From Pseudomonas sp. gcc21 (GTDB lineage: Bacteria > Pseudomonadota > Gammaproteobacteria > Pseudomonadales > Pseudomonadaceae): a stretch of DNA of 64,000 bases. The stretch is taken from the NCBI RefSeq assembly GCF_012844345.1, contig NZ_CP051625.1, forward strand, positions 2,790,001 to 2,854,000. The letters are read 5' to 3'. Of this stretch, positions 1 to 8,822 are shown piece after piece. The number at the start of each line of letters is the position of its first letter. The stretch's first letter is position 1. The translations under genes were made by a program, and so were the position numbers. A model generated the notes under the pieces. That model had not been told where the DNA came from, made no database searches, and saw only the letters and a list, made by a program, of their open reading frames with translations.

Positions 1-1043
1 CCAACCACCTGGATATCAATACCATCCGCTGGCTGGAAGGCGTGCTGACCTCGCGCAACAGCACCATGATCATTATCTCCCACGACCGCCACTTCCTGAA
101 CAGTGTATGCACGCATATGGCTGATCTGGATTTCTGCGAGCTGCGCCTGTTCCCGGGCAACTACGATGAATACATGACTGCCGCGACGCAGGCCCGTGAG
201 CGTCTGCTATCGGACAACGCCAAGAAGAAGGCGCAGATCGCTGAACTGCAGACCTTTGTCAGCCGCTTCTCCGCCAACGCCTCAAAGGCCAAGCAGGCCA
301 CCAGCCGCGCCAAGCAGATCGACAAGATCCAGCTGGACGAGGTCAAGCCGTCCAGCCGCGTCAGCCCGTTCATCCGCTTCGAGCAGCACAAGAAGCTGCA
401 CCGTCAGGCAGTCATTCTGGATCGGGTCAGCCAGGGTTACGACGGCGTGCCCCTGTTCAAGAACCTCAGCCTGCAGATCGAGGCCGGTGAGCGGGTTGCC
501 ATCATCGGACCCAACGGTATCGGTAAAACCACCCTGTTGCGCACCCTGGTGGGCGAAGCGCCGCCGATGGCCGGCACCGTGAAGTGGGCAGAAAGCGCTG
601 ACGTCGGTTACTTCGCGCAGGAACACGGCGATGACTTCAAGGACGACTACAACCTGTTCGACTGGATGTCCCAGTGGACCCAGGGCGGCGAACAACTGGT
701 CCGCGGCACGCTCGGTCGAATGCTGTTCTCCAATGACGATATTGCCAAGTCGGTGAAGGTTATCTCCGGCGGTGAGCAGGGCCGCATGCTGTTCGGCAAG
801 TTGATTCTGCAAAAGGCCAACGTGATGGTCATGGACGAGCCGACCAACCACCTGGACATGGAATCCATCGAAGCGCTCAACCTGGCGCTGGATAACTACC
901 CCGGCACATTGATCTTCGTCAGCCACGACCGCGAATTCGTCTCCAGTCTGGCTACCCGCATTATCGAGCTGTCCGCCGACGGCGTGACCGACTTCAGCGG
1001 CACCTACGAGGATTACCTGCGCGAAATCGGCGTCGCCTCCTGA
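1..1043 (+). CDS. ABC-F family ATPase, YbiT-like (5' truncated by window edge)
   Basis: C-terminal part of an ABC-F protein, the soluble duplicated-ATPase family that acts on ribosomes (EttA, Uup, YbiT relatives). The window opens inside the first ATPase domain: codons from position 3 read NHLD followed by a D-loop and switch histidine (SHDRHF). A charged linker of about 80 residues rich in Lys/Gln follows. The second ATPase domain has Walker [10 protein letters not shown], signature SGGEQGR, Walker [14 protein letters not shown] and SHDREF. The stop is at 1041-1043. A GTG at 42 is internal, not a start, because the frame is open to the window edge. YbiT-type is preferred over EttA from the linker and C-terminus, but the paralogue assignment is an inference. 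Confidence 0.88.
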   Translation, partial: NHLDINTIRWLEGVLTSRNSTMIIISHDRHFLNSVCTHMADLDFCELRLFPGNYDEYMTAATQARERLLSDNAKKKAQIAELQTFVSRFSANASKAKQATSRAKQIDKIQLDEVKPSSRVSPFIRFEQHKKLHRQAVILDRVSQGYDGVPLFKNLSLQIEAGERVAIIGPNGIGKTTLLRTLVGEAPPMAGTVKWAESADVGYFAQEHGDDFKDDYNLFDWMSQWTQGGEQLVRGTLGRMLFSNDDIAKSVKVISGGEQGRMLFGKLILQKANVMVMDEPTNHLDMESIEALNLALDNYPGTLIFVSHDREFVSSLATRIIELSADGVTDFSGTYEDYLREIGVAS

Positions 1044-1046
1044 CCC

Positions 1047-1526
1047 TCAGTTGAACAACGGGCGCAGCCACTCTCCCAGCGCGCGCCCGTCCAGTACCAA
1101 CCAGTCAAACCAGAACAGTTGATGAAGCAGGACGATCAACCAGAACATCAGCTGATAGGACAGCTTGCGCGTCTTGTGGCGTAACAACTGCTGCGCCATC
1201 AGCGCACCGGGCCAGCCGCCCACGCCTTCCGACAGATGTAGCCACTTTTCCGGAATCCTCTGGCGCGACGCGATGGCGCTGCGCTTGTCTGATCGGTACA
1301 TCAGATAGCTGATCAGACTTGCGGCGGCATACACCACCAATGGCCAGAACACGCCGCCCGAAGCCAGGTGCAGCGCCCCCGTCAGCGGCAGCGCGCATAA
1401 CACTCCGAACACCACTGTCTTCAACAACCTGTGCTGCATGCCCGGGTTGCCCTGCCTCCGTCGCCCGGCGCTCGCCACCTGCGCTCTCGCGCCCGGCTTG
1501 CGCTGTCTCTCTGCTGTACGGGCCAT
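1047..1526 (-). CDS. DUF1294 family membrane protein
   Basis: Small integral membrane protein of 159 residues. A basic N-terminal tail of about 30 residues precedes a hydrophobic segment, then a block typical of DUF1294 (MYRSDKRSA, RIPEKWLH, GGWPGALMAQ, HKTRK.S) and further hydrophobic stretches. Function is unknown in the family; some members carry an N-terminal cold-shock domain, absent here. The start has a strong purine-rich ribosome site (AGAGGAAGGA) immediately upstream. It is convergent with the ABC-F gene, with only 3 bases between the stops. Confidence 0.75.
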   Translation of the reverse strand: MARTAERQRKPGARAQVASAGRRRQGNPGMQHRLLKTVVFGVLCALPLTGALHLASGGVFWPLVVYAAASLISYLMYRSDKRSAIASRQRIPEKWLHLSEGVGGWPGALMAQQLLRHKTRKLSYQLMFWLIVLLHQLFWFDWLVLDGRALGEWLRPLFN

Positions 1527-1677
1527 TCCTTCCTCTTGTTCTGGTCAGCGAATTCGCGCTGATTTTGCGTTACCCTGCGAGGCATTAACAGTACACCGCC
1601 CGGCAGGACGCCAGGCTGGCACCTTCGAATGAATCGAAGGTCAATATCATTCAGACAAGCGAGATGACGGGGGAGAC

Positions 1678-2049
1678 ATGAGTAACAGTCAGCGCGAACA
1701 GGGACAGATCGAGCGGCAACTCGTCGCATCACTCACCCGTGCCTGCGAGACCGCAAAAAGCGAAATAATCGGCTTCCAGTGGCTTACCCACGAAGCCGAG
1801 CGTCATGCGTTTCCAGCCAGCCTGCAGATCATCTGGGTGTTCGACACGCGCGAGAACCTCACCCGGGCGCTCGAGACAGGTCTGGGCAAACGCATGTACC
1901 AACTTAGCGCAGAGGCGCTGAAAGAGGCCGGGGTCGCACTCGACACCGTCGAAGCCCACGTCCGCTTTGATACAGAAGAAGAATGCGCCCGCGTGCATGG
2001 CGGTGACTGGCAGTCGCGGCTGGCATCGCTGCGATCCGCCAGCCGCTGA
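1678..2049 (+). CDS. Conserved hypothetical protein
   Basis: 123-residue soluble protein of the kind conserved across Pseudomonas and sometimes labelled 'Fis family regulator' without a visible basis. No helix-turn-helix, signal peptide or membrane segment is seen. Features are an N-terminal helix with ACETAK, a central WLTHEAER and IIWVFDT, and a C-terminal FDTEEECARVHGGDWQSR. The start has a GGGGGAG ribosome site. It lies 76 bp upstream of dksA2 on the same strand and may be co-transcribed. Function not recognised. Confidence 0.7.
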   Translation: MSNSQREQGQIERQLVASLTRACETAKSEIIGFQWLTHEAERHAFPASLQIIWVFDTRENLTRALETGLGKRMYQLSAEALKEAGVALDTVEAHVRFDTEEECARVHGGDWQSRLASLRSASR

Positions 2050-2125
2050 GCCGTTGCGAGAGGAACTTAAGCCGGCAATGCATTTCAGATATGAGCCTCA
2101 AGCCACCTGAACAAGGCCAATTATC

Positions 2126-2545
2126 ATGAGCGAATCAGTACTCACAACCGAACAATTGCTAGCCCAGCCCGAAGACGATTACATGAACGAGGGCCAGCTG
2201 GCGTTCTTCCAGAAGCTGCTGCAGGAGCAGCGTGCCGAGTTGCAGGTGCGAATCGACGCCGAGTTCCAGGCGCTACGCGAGTACGAACCCGGCAGCGACA
2301 TTGCTGACACCGGCAGTGCCGAAGAACAGCGTCAGTGGCAGCTGCGCCTGCTGGAACGAGAGAAAAAGCTGCTCGACAAGATTGACCAGGCCCTCGACCG
2401 TATTGCCGACGGCAGTTACGGCTGGTGTGCCGAGACCGGCGAGCCTATCGGCCTGAAACGACTGCTTCTCCGCCCCACCGCTACGCTTTCCATCGAAGCG
2501 AAGGAGCGCGAAGAGGAAATGGAAAGGCATCTGCGCGAGGCCTGA
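2126..2545 (+). CDS. dksA2: DksA2-type RNA polymerase-binding factor without zinc finger
   Basis: TraR/DksA-family transcription factor that enters the RNA polymerase secondary channel and acts with ppGpp. 139 residues: variable N-terminus, YMNEGQLAFF start of the coiled coil, tip with the two acidic residues (DIAD), long coiled coil, then the zinc-finger region. The four cysteines of canonical DksA are replaced by C-T-S-A (WCAETG, then TLSIEAKE). This matches P. aeruginosa DksA2, which works without zinc and is induced on zinc starvation (established knowledge). I see no Zur-box palindrome in the 76 bp upstream, so zinc control here is not supported by local sequence. A hairpin at 2562-2586 follows. 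Confidence 0.85.
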   Translation: MSESVLTTEQLLAQPEDDYMNEGQLAFFQKLLQEQRAELQVRIDAEFQALREYEPGSDIADTGSAEEQRQWQLRLLEREKKLLDKIDQALDRIADGSYGWCAETGEPIGLKRLLLRPTATLSIEAKEREEEMERHLREA

Positions 2546-2561
2546 ACCCTGAACGTGTCAA

Positions 2562-2586
2562 CTTCGCCGGACCCAGCCCGGCGAAG
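2562..2586. terminator. Hairpin between convergent genes
   Basis: Nine-base perfect inverted repeat (CTTCGCCGG / CCGGCGAAG) with a 7-base loop, lying between the stop of dksA2 and the stop of the convergent minus-strand gene. The position fits a bidirectional terminator. There is no long T-run. Confidence 0.5.
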
Positions 2587-2595
2587 AGGCTCTGC

Positions 2596-2967
2596 TCATT
2601 CCACAATCTGGCGCGACGTCTCCAGATATTCCGATCCCTTCGTTTTCACTGTCTCGGCGTCTGACTGCTCGGACGCCACATGGACTTCTTCCAGCGTTTC
2701 CGCCAGCTCGGCCAGTTCACTTTGAATCTTCCCTAGCGCGTTTTCCAGCGTATAGGTCAACTCGTGCACCTGATGCAATTCGGCGGCGGTCAGCTCGTCC
2801 TTTTCAACCAGGGCGGACAGTTTCTCGTTGTATTCGGAGAAGTTGCTCACCGCCTGCGGCAGGGTCTCGGCTGCCTCCCCCTTGAAGTGGTCGGGGCGCT
2901 CGGTTGCCATAAGGGATGAACTGGCTGAGGCAATCAAAACGGCTATCAACAATCGACGTGCGTTCAT
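2596..2967 (-). CDS. Periplasmic DUF6746-type protein
   Basis: 123 residues with a clear Sec signal peptide (basic start, hydrophobic run, cleavage likely after SSSLMA). The mature part is acidic and helical with ERPDHFKGEAAETL, consistent with a small periplasmic protein annotated DUF6746 in Pseudomonas. Function unknown. AAGGACTC upstream of the ATG supports this start. Convergent with dksA2. Confidence 0.6.
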   Translation of the reverse strand: MNARRLLIAVLIASASSSLMATERPDHFKGEAAETLPQAVSNFSEYNEKLSALVEKDELTAAELHQVHELTYTLENALGKIQSELAELAETLEEVHVASEQSDAETVKTKGSEYLETSRQIVE

Positions 2968-3129
2968 GTTTGAGTCCTTGGCGGTTAGTTACGAACTGAC
3001 GATAGCACAATGCGAACCATTATCAATTACTGACGCAATCAAACCGCTAGGCTCTGTCATCAGGGTGTCACGCCGCACATAGCACAATGAATCGTGCGGT
3101 ATGACATACATGTTTACGGAGCATTCACC

Positions 3130-3327
3130 ATGGCTTTCTATCCAGACAATGCAACCGACAGTACCAGCAGCCTGCGTCGTCAACGGCGGCTTGAGCAGGA
3201 CAAGAAGCGTATGGCCTATCGGCGAGCCATCGAAGAGTACCGCGACAGTCAGGTCCTGCATGAGCAGCTATGTGATTTTCACGACCTGCTCGGAAGCCAG
3301 CTGCGCGATTCAAGCCACTGGACCTAA
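3130..3327 (+). CDS. Small basic conserved hypothetical protein
   Basis: 65-residue soluble protein. The ATG at 3130 is chosen over the upstream in-frame ATG at 3094 because ACGGAG precedes it at good spacing. The middle is strongly charged (RRQRRLEQDKKR, YRRAIEEY) followed by a Leu-rich amphipathic end. It loosely resembles the short PA3496-type Pseudomonas proteins, but that is only an impression. The stop overlaps the stop of the convergent glycerate kinase gene by a few bases. Confidence 0.5.
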   Translation: MAFYPDNATDSTSSLRRQRRLEQDKKRMAYRRAIEEYRDSQVLHEQLCDFHDLLGSQLRDSSHWT

Positions 3328-4472
3328 CGTGGTTCGGTAGAGCGGGAAGCCAGGCGCCAGAGTCGGGCAATATCCGCGGCGCGTGATTGCAGCAAACCGT
3401 CGGCGTCGGCCATGGCCTGTTCCAGGCTGACCGGCCCGGGTGCCAGGCTGAATGCCGCTTCGATACCGGCCTCGTACACGCACTGATATCCGTCGCCCAG
3501 GCTGCCGGCCAGCGCGATCACCGGGACCCCGGTGGCCTGTGCCACACGCGCCACGCCCATTGGGGCTTTGCCGTGCAGGCTCTGGCGATCCAGCCGCCCT
3601 TCGCCAGTAATGACCAGATCGGCGCCCTGCATCGCCGCGGCCAGCCCGGACAGCTCTGCCACCCATTCAATACCCGGCCGGAAGGTCGCGCCCAGTACCG
3701 CCCGGGCAGCAAAGCCCAGTCCTCCAGCTGCACCGACACCCGGCACCTCACGATAATCTTCACCCAGGGTGGCCGCCATGACATCGGCGAAATGCCCCAG
3801 CGCCCGATCCAGTTGCTCCACCTGCTCCGGCGTGGCGCCCTTCTGCGGACCGAATACATGGGAAGCGCCGCGTGGACCGCATAGCGGATTGTCGACGTCC
3901 GCAGCCACCAGCATCTCAACCTCTGCCAGCCGCGGATCCAGGCCGTCCAGTTCGATGCGCTGCAGATTGATCAAGGCTGCACCGCCCGGTGTCAGCGCCT
4001 CGCCAGCGCCATCCAGCAACCGCACACCCAGCGCCTGCAGCACCCCGGCTCCACCGTCGTTGGTGGCACTCCCACCGATGCCCAGCATGATGCGCCGGGC
4101 ACCGGCATCCAGCGCCGCCAGAATCAACTCACCGGTACCGTAGCTGGTGGTGATACACGCATCACGCTGGGCCGGCTCGACCCAGTGCAGCCCACTGGCG
4201 GCCGCCATTTCGATCACCGCCTGGCCATCCTTCAGCCAGCCCCAATGGGCTCGCACCGGTTGGCCGAGCGGACCGCATACTGTCAGCTCGCGCCGCTCGC
4301 CATCGCTGGCCGCCAGCACAGCATCCACGGTGCCTTCGCCGCCATCAGCCATTGGACAGATACGGATATCGGCATCGGGATAGACCGTCCGCCAGCCCCG
4401 GGCAATGGCGCTGGCGACAGCCTGTGCGCTGAGGCTTTCCTTGAACGAGTCAGGGGCGATTACCAGTTTCAT
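3324..4472 (-). CDS. glxK: Glycerate kinase
   Basis: Glycerate kinase of the GlxK/GarK family, phosphorylating D-glycerate with ATP for entry into lower glycolysis. The N-terminal motif APDSFKESLSA, MADGGEGT, GIGGSATNDGG and the C-terminal ITGEGRLD are diagnostic. About 382 residues from the ATG at 4472. This start overlaps the stop of the upstream permease in a TGATG arrangement, suggesting translational coupling; a longer in-frame start at 4499 adds nine unconserved residues. The adjacent GntP permease points to D-glycerate uptake and use. Symbol given by family; the 2- versus 3-phosphoglycerate product is not decided. Confidence 0.9.
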   Translation of the reverse strand: MKLVIAPDSFKESLSAQAVASAIARGWRTVYPDADIRICPMADGGEGTVDAVLAASDGERRELTVCGPLGQPVRAHWGWLKDGQAVIEMAAASGLHWVEPAQRDACITTSYGTGELILAALDAGARRIMLGIGGSATNDGGAGVLQALGVRLLDGAGEALTPGGAALINLQRIELDGLDPRLAEVEMLVAADVDNPLCGPRGASHVFGPQKGATPEQVEQLDRALGHFADVMAATLGEDYREVPGVGAAGGLGFAARAVLGATFRPGIEWVAELSGLAAAMQGADLVITGEGRLDRQSLHGKAPMGVARVAQATGVPVIALAGSLGDGYQCVYEAGIEAAFSLAPGPVSLEQAMADADGLLQSRAADIARLWRLASRSTEPR

Positions 4473-5830
4473 CACAGCAGCACCAGGCTGAGCAGCCATA
4501 CGGTGAGCATACCCACCACACCCTGAATTAGCGTCGCAACCGTCTGCGCCTGATAGGCCGTAGCCACCTTCATGCGGCTGAACTGGGTGACCACCCAGAA
4601 GAAGCTGTCATTGGCGTGGGATACGGTCATGGCGCCGGCACCGATTGCCATTACGGTAAGTACCCGGCCCATCTCGCTGTCCAGCCCCAACTGCCCGAGC
4701 AGTGGCGCTACCAGCGCCGAGGTAGTCACCAGGGACACCGTGCTCGACCCTTGAGCGGTCTTCAGACCGGCGGCTACCAGGAAGGGCATGAACAGACCGA
4801 TGCCCAGAGAGGACAGCGTCTGGCCCAGATAAGCCCCTAACGGCGTGGCACTGAGCACGGTACCAAAGGCGCCGCCAGCACCGGTGATCAGCAGAATGGG
4901 CGCTGAAGCTACGATGCCTTGCGCCACCCGGTCATGCAGCTCCTGACGCTTGTTGTCCGACTTGAGCAGCGTGCAGGCCAGCGCCAGACCAATCGCCAGC
5001 GCGAAAATCGGCTGACCGAGGAAGACGATCAGGGTGTACAGCCCGCCTTCACCCACGGGGCGAGCAGGCAGGTTGACCACCGTGCCCAGACAGATCAGCG
5101 CAATCGGCACGAATATGGGGGCGAAGGCCTTGGCCGCGCTCGGCAGCTGCCCGTAACTGTCACGCATGGCCTGATAATCTTCAGTGTCCATGATCGGCGC
5201 GCCGTTATCTTCCAGCTCGATGTTCTTGCCGATGAAGCGATTGGCCCACAACATGCCGGCCATGGCAGTGACGAAAGACACCAGCAGACCCACCAGAATC
5301 ACCAGCCCCAGACTGGATTCCAGCCCCAGATTACCGGCGGCGGCAATAGGCCCGGGCGTTGGCGGCACGAAGGTATGCGTGGCATACAGGCCGGTCGCCA
5401 GCGCCACACTCATCGCCACCACAGAGACCTTCATCCGCGCTGCCAGAGCGTTTTTCAGCGAGTTGAGAATGACGTAACCGGAGTCGCAGAACACCGGAAT
5501 CGACACCAGATAGCCGATGATCGACACCGTCAGGGTGGGAAAGCGTTCACCCAGCAGGCGGATCACCGTTTCAGCCATGGTGATGGCCGCACCGCTGCGC
5601 TCGAGGATGACCCCGATGATGGTGCCGAACACGATGACGATGCCGATATAGCCGAGAATGCCGCCAAAGCCGCGGGTGATATGCCCGGCAATCTCCAGGG
5701 TTGGCAACTGGTAGGCAAAGCCAGCCAGCAGCGCAGCACCGAGCAGGGCCAGGAACGGATGCAGCTTGAATCGCGTAGTCGCCATGACGATAAAGCCAAC
5801 CAGCGCGACCAGAATCAGAACCAGAGCCAT
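4472..5830 (-). CDS. GntP family permease, probable D-glycerate transporter
   Basis: Inner-membrane proton symporter of the gluconate:H+ symporter (GntP) family. 452 residues, about 12-14 hydrophobic segments, with the family motifs THTFVPPTPGP (about residues 153-163), GAGGAFGTVL, QGSSTVSLVT and SHANDSFFW. The family takes sugar acids. The overlapping glycerate kinase gene makes D-glycerate the likely substrate (inference). It lies 66 bp downstream of a LysR gene on the same strand. Confidence 0.88.
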   Translation of the reverse strand: MALVLILVALVGFIVMATTRFKLHPFLALLGAALLAGFAYQLPTLEIAGHITRGFGGILGYIGIVIVFGTIIGVILERSGAAITMAETVIRLLGERFPTLTVSIIGYLVSIPVFCDSGYVILNSLKNALAARMKVSVVAMSVALATGLYATHTFVPPTPGPIAAAGNLGLESSLGLVILVGLLVSFVTAMAGMLWANRFIGKNIELEDNGAPIMDTEDYQAMRDSYGQLPSAAKAFAPIFVPIALICLGTVVNLPARPVGEGGLYTLIVFLGQPIFALAIGLALACTLLKSDNKRQELHDRVAQGIVASAPILLITGAGGAFGTVLSATPLGAYLGQTLSSLGIGLFMPFLVAAGLKTAQGSSTVSLVTTSALVAPLLGQLGLDSEMGRVLTVMAIGAGAMTVSHANDSFFWVVTQFSRMKVATAYQAQTVATLIQGVVGMLTVWLLSLVLL

Positions 5831-5896
5831 TTTGTTATTTCCTATGTGTTTGAGACCGCAGGCCTTGAGTCATTCAAGCACGCCGCCTGCATACTG

Positions 5897-6862
5897 TCAG
5901 CCCAGCGTATGACTTCCGGAACTGGCGAGTGAACCGAAGGGCTCGGCCAGGCGCTTGATCAACGCGCGTTCTTCGCGCATGAAGCTCAGGAATGCCTCCG
6001 CTACCGGACTGAGGCGCTTGCCCCGGGCATGCACGACGCACCAGCTGCGATAGAGCGGCAAGCCGATAAAGTCGAGCTGGACCAGTTCGCCGCTGCGCAG
6101 AAAAGGGGCGGCAGCATGCTGGGTAACCAGGGTGACGCCCAGGCCGGCCAGCGCGCCCTGAACAATTGAATCGCCGGACCCCAGCTGCAACACGCGGCGG
6201 GGATGCACGCGCTTCTCATCGAGGAACTCATCCGCCGCTTTCTGTGTGCCCGAACCCGGCTCGCGCTGGAGCAACACATGCTGCTCCAGCTCCGCCAGCG
6301 CCAGATCCTTGCGGCCCGCCAGCGGGTGATCCGGCCGCGCCACCGCGATGATGGGATTGTTCAGAAAAGGAAAGAATTCCAGCGCGCGGTCTTCCGGCAC
6401 CAGGGCCATCAGCACGACATCGTCGCGGTTATCCTGCAAGCGCTGGATGACCTGCGTTCGGCGCGTCACTTCGAGACGAAAGCTGACGTCCGGGTAACGC
6501 TGCAGGAACGCGGCGAGCAGATGCGGCGTCAGATACTGCACGCTGCTGACGACTGCGATACGCAATTCGCCGCGCAGGCTGCCCTTGAGCGTTGACAGAC
6601 TCATGTCAAGATTATCAAGCCGCTGGAATACGTCTTCGCTCGCCTCAAGCAGATGGTCAGCCGCCTCGGTGAGATACAGCTTGCGACCCACATACTCGAA
6701 CAGCGGCGCTCCGACCAGCTCCTCAAGTTGCCGGATCTGCTGGCTGACCGCTGATTGCGTCAAGGCCATTTCATCGGCGGCGCGACTATAAGAAAGGCTA
6801 CGGCAGACCGCACGGAACACCTGCAGCTGGCGCAGGGTGATACGCCACAACGAACGGCGCAT
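5897..6862 (-). CDS. pycR: LysR-type regulator, PycR-like
   Basis: 321-residue LysR-family activator/repressor. The N-terminal winged helix-turn-helix contains FRAVCRSLSYSRAADEM and TQSAVSQQIRQLEE; the C-terminal part is a periplasmic-binding-protein-like effector domain. It is divergent from pycA-pycB, as PycR is in P. aeruginosa (from memory, PA5437 next to PA5436/5435), which is the basis for the name. It is also co-oriented with the glycerate genes and could control them. A 16-bp perfect palindrome lies 36 bp upstream of its start. AGGGAATA supports the start. Confidence 0.75.
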   Translation of the reverse strand: MRRSLWRITLRQLQVFRAVCRSLSYSRAADEMALTQSAVSQQIRQLEELVGAPLFEYVGRKLYLTEAADHLLEASEDVFQRLDNLDMSLSTLKGSLRGELRIAVVSSVQYLTPHLLAAFLQRYPDVSFRLEVTRRTQVIQRLQDNRDDVVLMALVPEDRALEFFPFLNNPIIAVARPDHPLAGRKDLALAELEQHVLLQREPGSGTQKAADEFLDEKRVHPRRVLQLGSGDSIVQGALAGLGVTLVTQHAAAPFLRSGELVQLDFIGLPLYRSWCVVHARGKRLSPVAEAFLSFMREERALIKRLAEPFGSLASSGSHTLG

Positions 6863-6898
6863 GGCTATTCCCTAAAGATTGTGAACTGAGCGCGATAC

Positions 6899-6914
6899 AT
6901 TAGTAATTACTAAT
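6899..6914. promoter_or_regulatory. Palindromic candidate LysR operator
   Basis: ATTAGTAATTACTAAT is a perfect 16-bp palindrome containing the T-N11-A pattern of LysR-type binding sites. It lies just upstream of the pycR-like start in the divergent region toward pycA. Autoregulation is the simplest reading (inference). Confidence 0.5.
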
Positions 6915-6984
6915 AGCTGGCGCAAATATTATTCGTTTTTCTCTGAGCGCGTGCAGGCGTAGCTTGATAACAGGTCCTCACACG

Positions 6985-7254
6985 CTAGGGTCTGTTCCCG
7001 TTTCATCGCGGCCGCGACGGAGGCCCGTTTGGTGCAGAACAAGGCGCGAGGAGTGAAGTTTGGTTATTCCAAATGAGCGACGAGTAACGCAGTGCTGCGC
7101 TAAACGGGCCCCGTCCCGTCGGGTTGCGTTTCAAATGACGCCATGCAGCGTTGCGAGACTTGGCAAGGGAGCAACCATTACCTGCGTCCCGCGCCTTGCT
7201 TGGCGCCATTTGAACCGGCAACGCGGCTCGCGATGAAACGGGAACAGACCCTAG
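6985..7254. mobile_element. MITE-like element with 26-bp inverted ends
   Basis: Perfect 26-bp inverted repeats at 6985-7010 and 7229-7254 (outer sequence CTAGGGTCTGTTCCC) bound about 270 bp with no convincing gene. The outermost four bases are CTAG at both ends, so the element can be read as GGTCTGTTCCC...GGGAACAGACC flanked by a CTAG duplication, a target pattern known for IS5-family elements. Homology continues weakly inside both arms (an AAGGCGCG motif in each). It sits between the LysR operator region and pycA and fills most of the 443-bp gap 6863-7305; the remaining ends hold the pycA promoter and ribosome site. Confidence 0.7.
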
Positions 7255-7305
7255 GGCCGTGACGGCAGCGGAGGACCCTACCGACCACTCTCAGGAGGAA
7301 CGGCC

Positions 7306-8721
7306 ATGATCAAGAAAATACTCATCGCCAACCGCGGTGAAATCGCCGTCAGGATCGTGCGCGCCTGTGCTGAACTGGGCATTCGCTCAGCGGCGATCTA
7401 TTCGGAACCCGACCGGTATGCGCTGCACGTAAAGCGTGCCGATGAAGCCTATAACGTCGGCAGTGACCCACTGGCCGGGTATCTGAACCCGCGCCAGCTG
7501 GTCAATCTGGCCGTGGAAACCGGCTGTGATGCGCTACACCCCGGGTATGGATTTCTTTCCGAAAACGCGGAACTGGCAGAAATCTGCGCCGAACGCGGCA
7601 TCCGCTTTATCGGCCCTTCCGCTGAAGTGATCCGCCGCATGGGTGACAAGACCGAAGCCCGGCGCAGCATGATCAAGGCTGGCGTTCCGGTCACACCCGG
7701 CACCGAAGGCAACCTCAGCGATTTGCAGCAGGCGCTCTCTGAGGCTGAGCGTGTCGGCTATCCGGTCATGCTCAAGGCCACCTCAGGCGGCGGCGGCCGT
7801 GGTATTCGTCGTTGCAATACCAGACAGGAACTGGAACAGGCCTGGCCGCGGGTAATCTCCGAAGCGACCAAGGCCTTCGGTTCGGCGGATGTGTTTCTGG
7901 AGAAATGCATCGTCAACCCGCGCCACATCGAAGCGCAGATCCTCGCCGACAGCCACGGCAATACCGTGCACCTGTTCGAGCGTGACTGTTCGATCCAGCG
8001 GCGCAACCAGAAGCTCATCGAGATCGCGCCCAGCCCGCAGCTGACGCCGGAACAACGCGCCTACATCGGCGATCTGGCGGTGCGCGCGGCGCAGGCCGTC
8101 GGCTACGAGAACGCCGGCACGGTGGAGTTTCTGCTGGCCGAGGGCGAGGTGTACTTCATGGAAATGAATACCCGCGTGCAGGTCGAACACACCATTACCG
8201 AGCAGATCACCGGTATCGATATCGTGCGTGAGCAGATCCGCATCGCCTCGGGCCTGCCATTGTCGGTAAAACAGGAAGACATCAAACATCTGGGCTATGC
8301 CATCCAGTTCCGTATCAACGCCGAGGATCCGAAGAACGACTTCCTGCCTTCCTTCGGCAAGATTACTCGCTACTACGCACCGGGCGGTCCGGGTGTGCGG
8401 GTGGATACCGCGATCTATACCGGCTACAGCATTCCGCCCTATTACGATTCGATGTGCCTGAAGCTGATCGTGTGGGCCCTGACCTGGGAGGAAGCGCTCG
8501 ACCGCGGTCTGCGCGCGCTGGATGACATGCATCTGCACGGCGTGAAGACCACGACGCAGTATTACCAGGAAATCCTGCGCAACCCCGAGTTCCGCACCGG
8601 CGTGTTCGACACCAGCTTCGTCGAGACCCATCCCGAGCTCACGCGCTACTCGACCAAGCGCAAGCCAGAGGAAATAGCCCTGGTGATCGCCACGGCCATT
8701 GCTGCGCACGCAGGACTTTAA
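7306..8721 (+). CDS. pycA: Pyruvate carboxylase subunit A (biotin carboxylase)
   Basis: ATP-dependent biotin carboxylase subunit, 471 residues: uses bicarbonate and ATP to carboxylate the biotin carried by subunit B. Motifs: IANRGEIAVRI at the N-terminus, Gly-rich ATP-grasp loop GGGGRGIRRC (about residue 162), EKCIVNPRHIE, and EMNTRVQVEHTITE near residue 285. An AGGAGGAA ribosome site precedes the ATG. The next gene encodes the carboxyltransferase/biotin subunit, which makes this a two-subunit pyruvate carboxylase rather than acetyl-CoA carboxylase AccC. Supplies oxaloacetate (anaplerosis). Confidence 0.92.
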   Translation: MIKKILIANRGEIAVRIVRACAELGIRSAAIYSEPDRYALHVKRADEAYNVGSDPLAGYLNPRQLVNLAVETGCDALHPGYGFLSENAELAEICAERGIRFIGPSAEVIRRMGDKTEARRSMIKAGVPVTPGTEGNLSDLQQALSEAERVGYPVMLKATSGGGGRGIRRCNTRQELEQAWPRVISEATKAFGSADVFLEKCIVNPRHIEAQILADSHGNTVHLFERDCSIQRRNQKLIEIAPSPQLTPEQRAYIGDLAVRAAQAVGYENAGTVEFLLAEGEVYFMEMNTRVQVEHTITEQITGIDIVREQIRIASGLPLSVKQEDIKHLGYAIQFRINAEDPKNDFLPSFGKITRYYAPGGPGVRVDTAIYTGYSIPPYYDSMCLKLIVWALTWEEALDRGLRALDDMHLHGVKTTTQYYQEILRNPEFRTGVFDTSFVETHPELTRYSTKRKPEEIALVIATAIAAHAGL

Positions 8722-8822
8722 ATTCAGCTGCAAGCTTCACGCTTCAAGCTTCAAGCAGTCCGCACTCAGCGATGACTTGCAGCTTCAAGCTTCGGGCTTC
8801 CAGCTCATCAGGAGATAAGATC
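8722..8822 (+). repeat. Short AAGCTT-rich direct repeats in pycA-pycB gap
   Basis: The 101-bp gap is built largely of recurring GCTTCAAGCTT-like units (near 8730-8755 and 8775-8800), a low-complexity pattern seen in Pseudomonas intergenic regions. It ends with the AGGAG ribosome site of pycB. No terminator-like hairpin with a T-run is obvious, so pycA and pycB may still be one transcript. Confidence 0.5.

Noticed and set aside
4919..5932. 337-codon plus-strand open frame
   Set aside because: Lies antisense to the GntP permease gene, rich in His/Gln/Arg as expected for the complement of a GC-rich membrane protein gene; no start signal.
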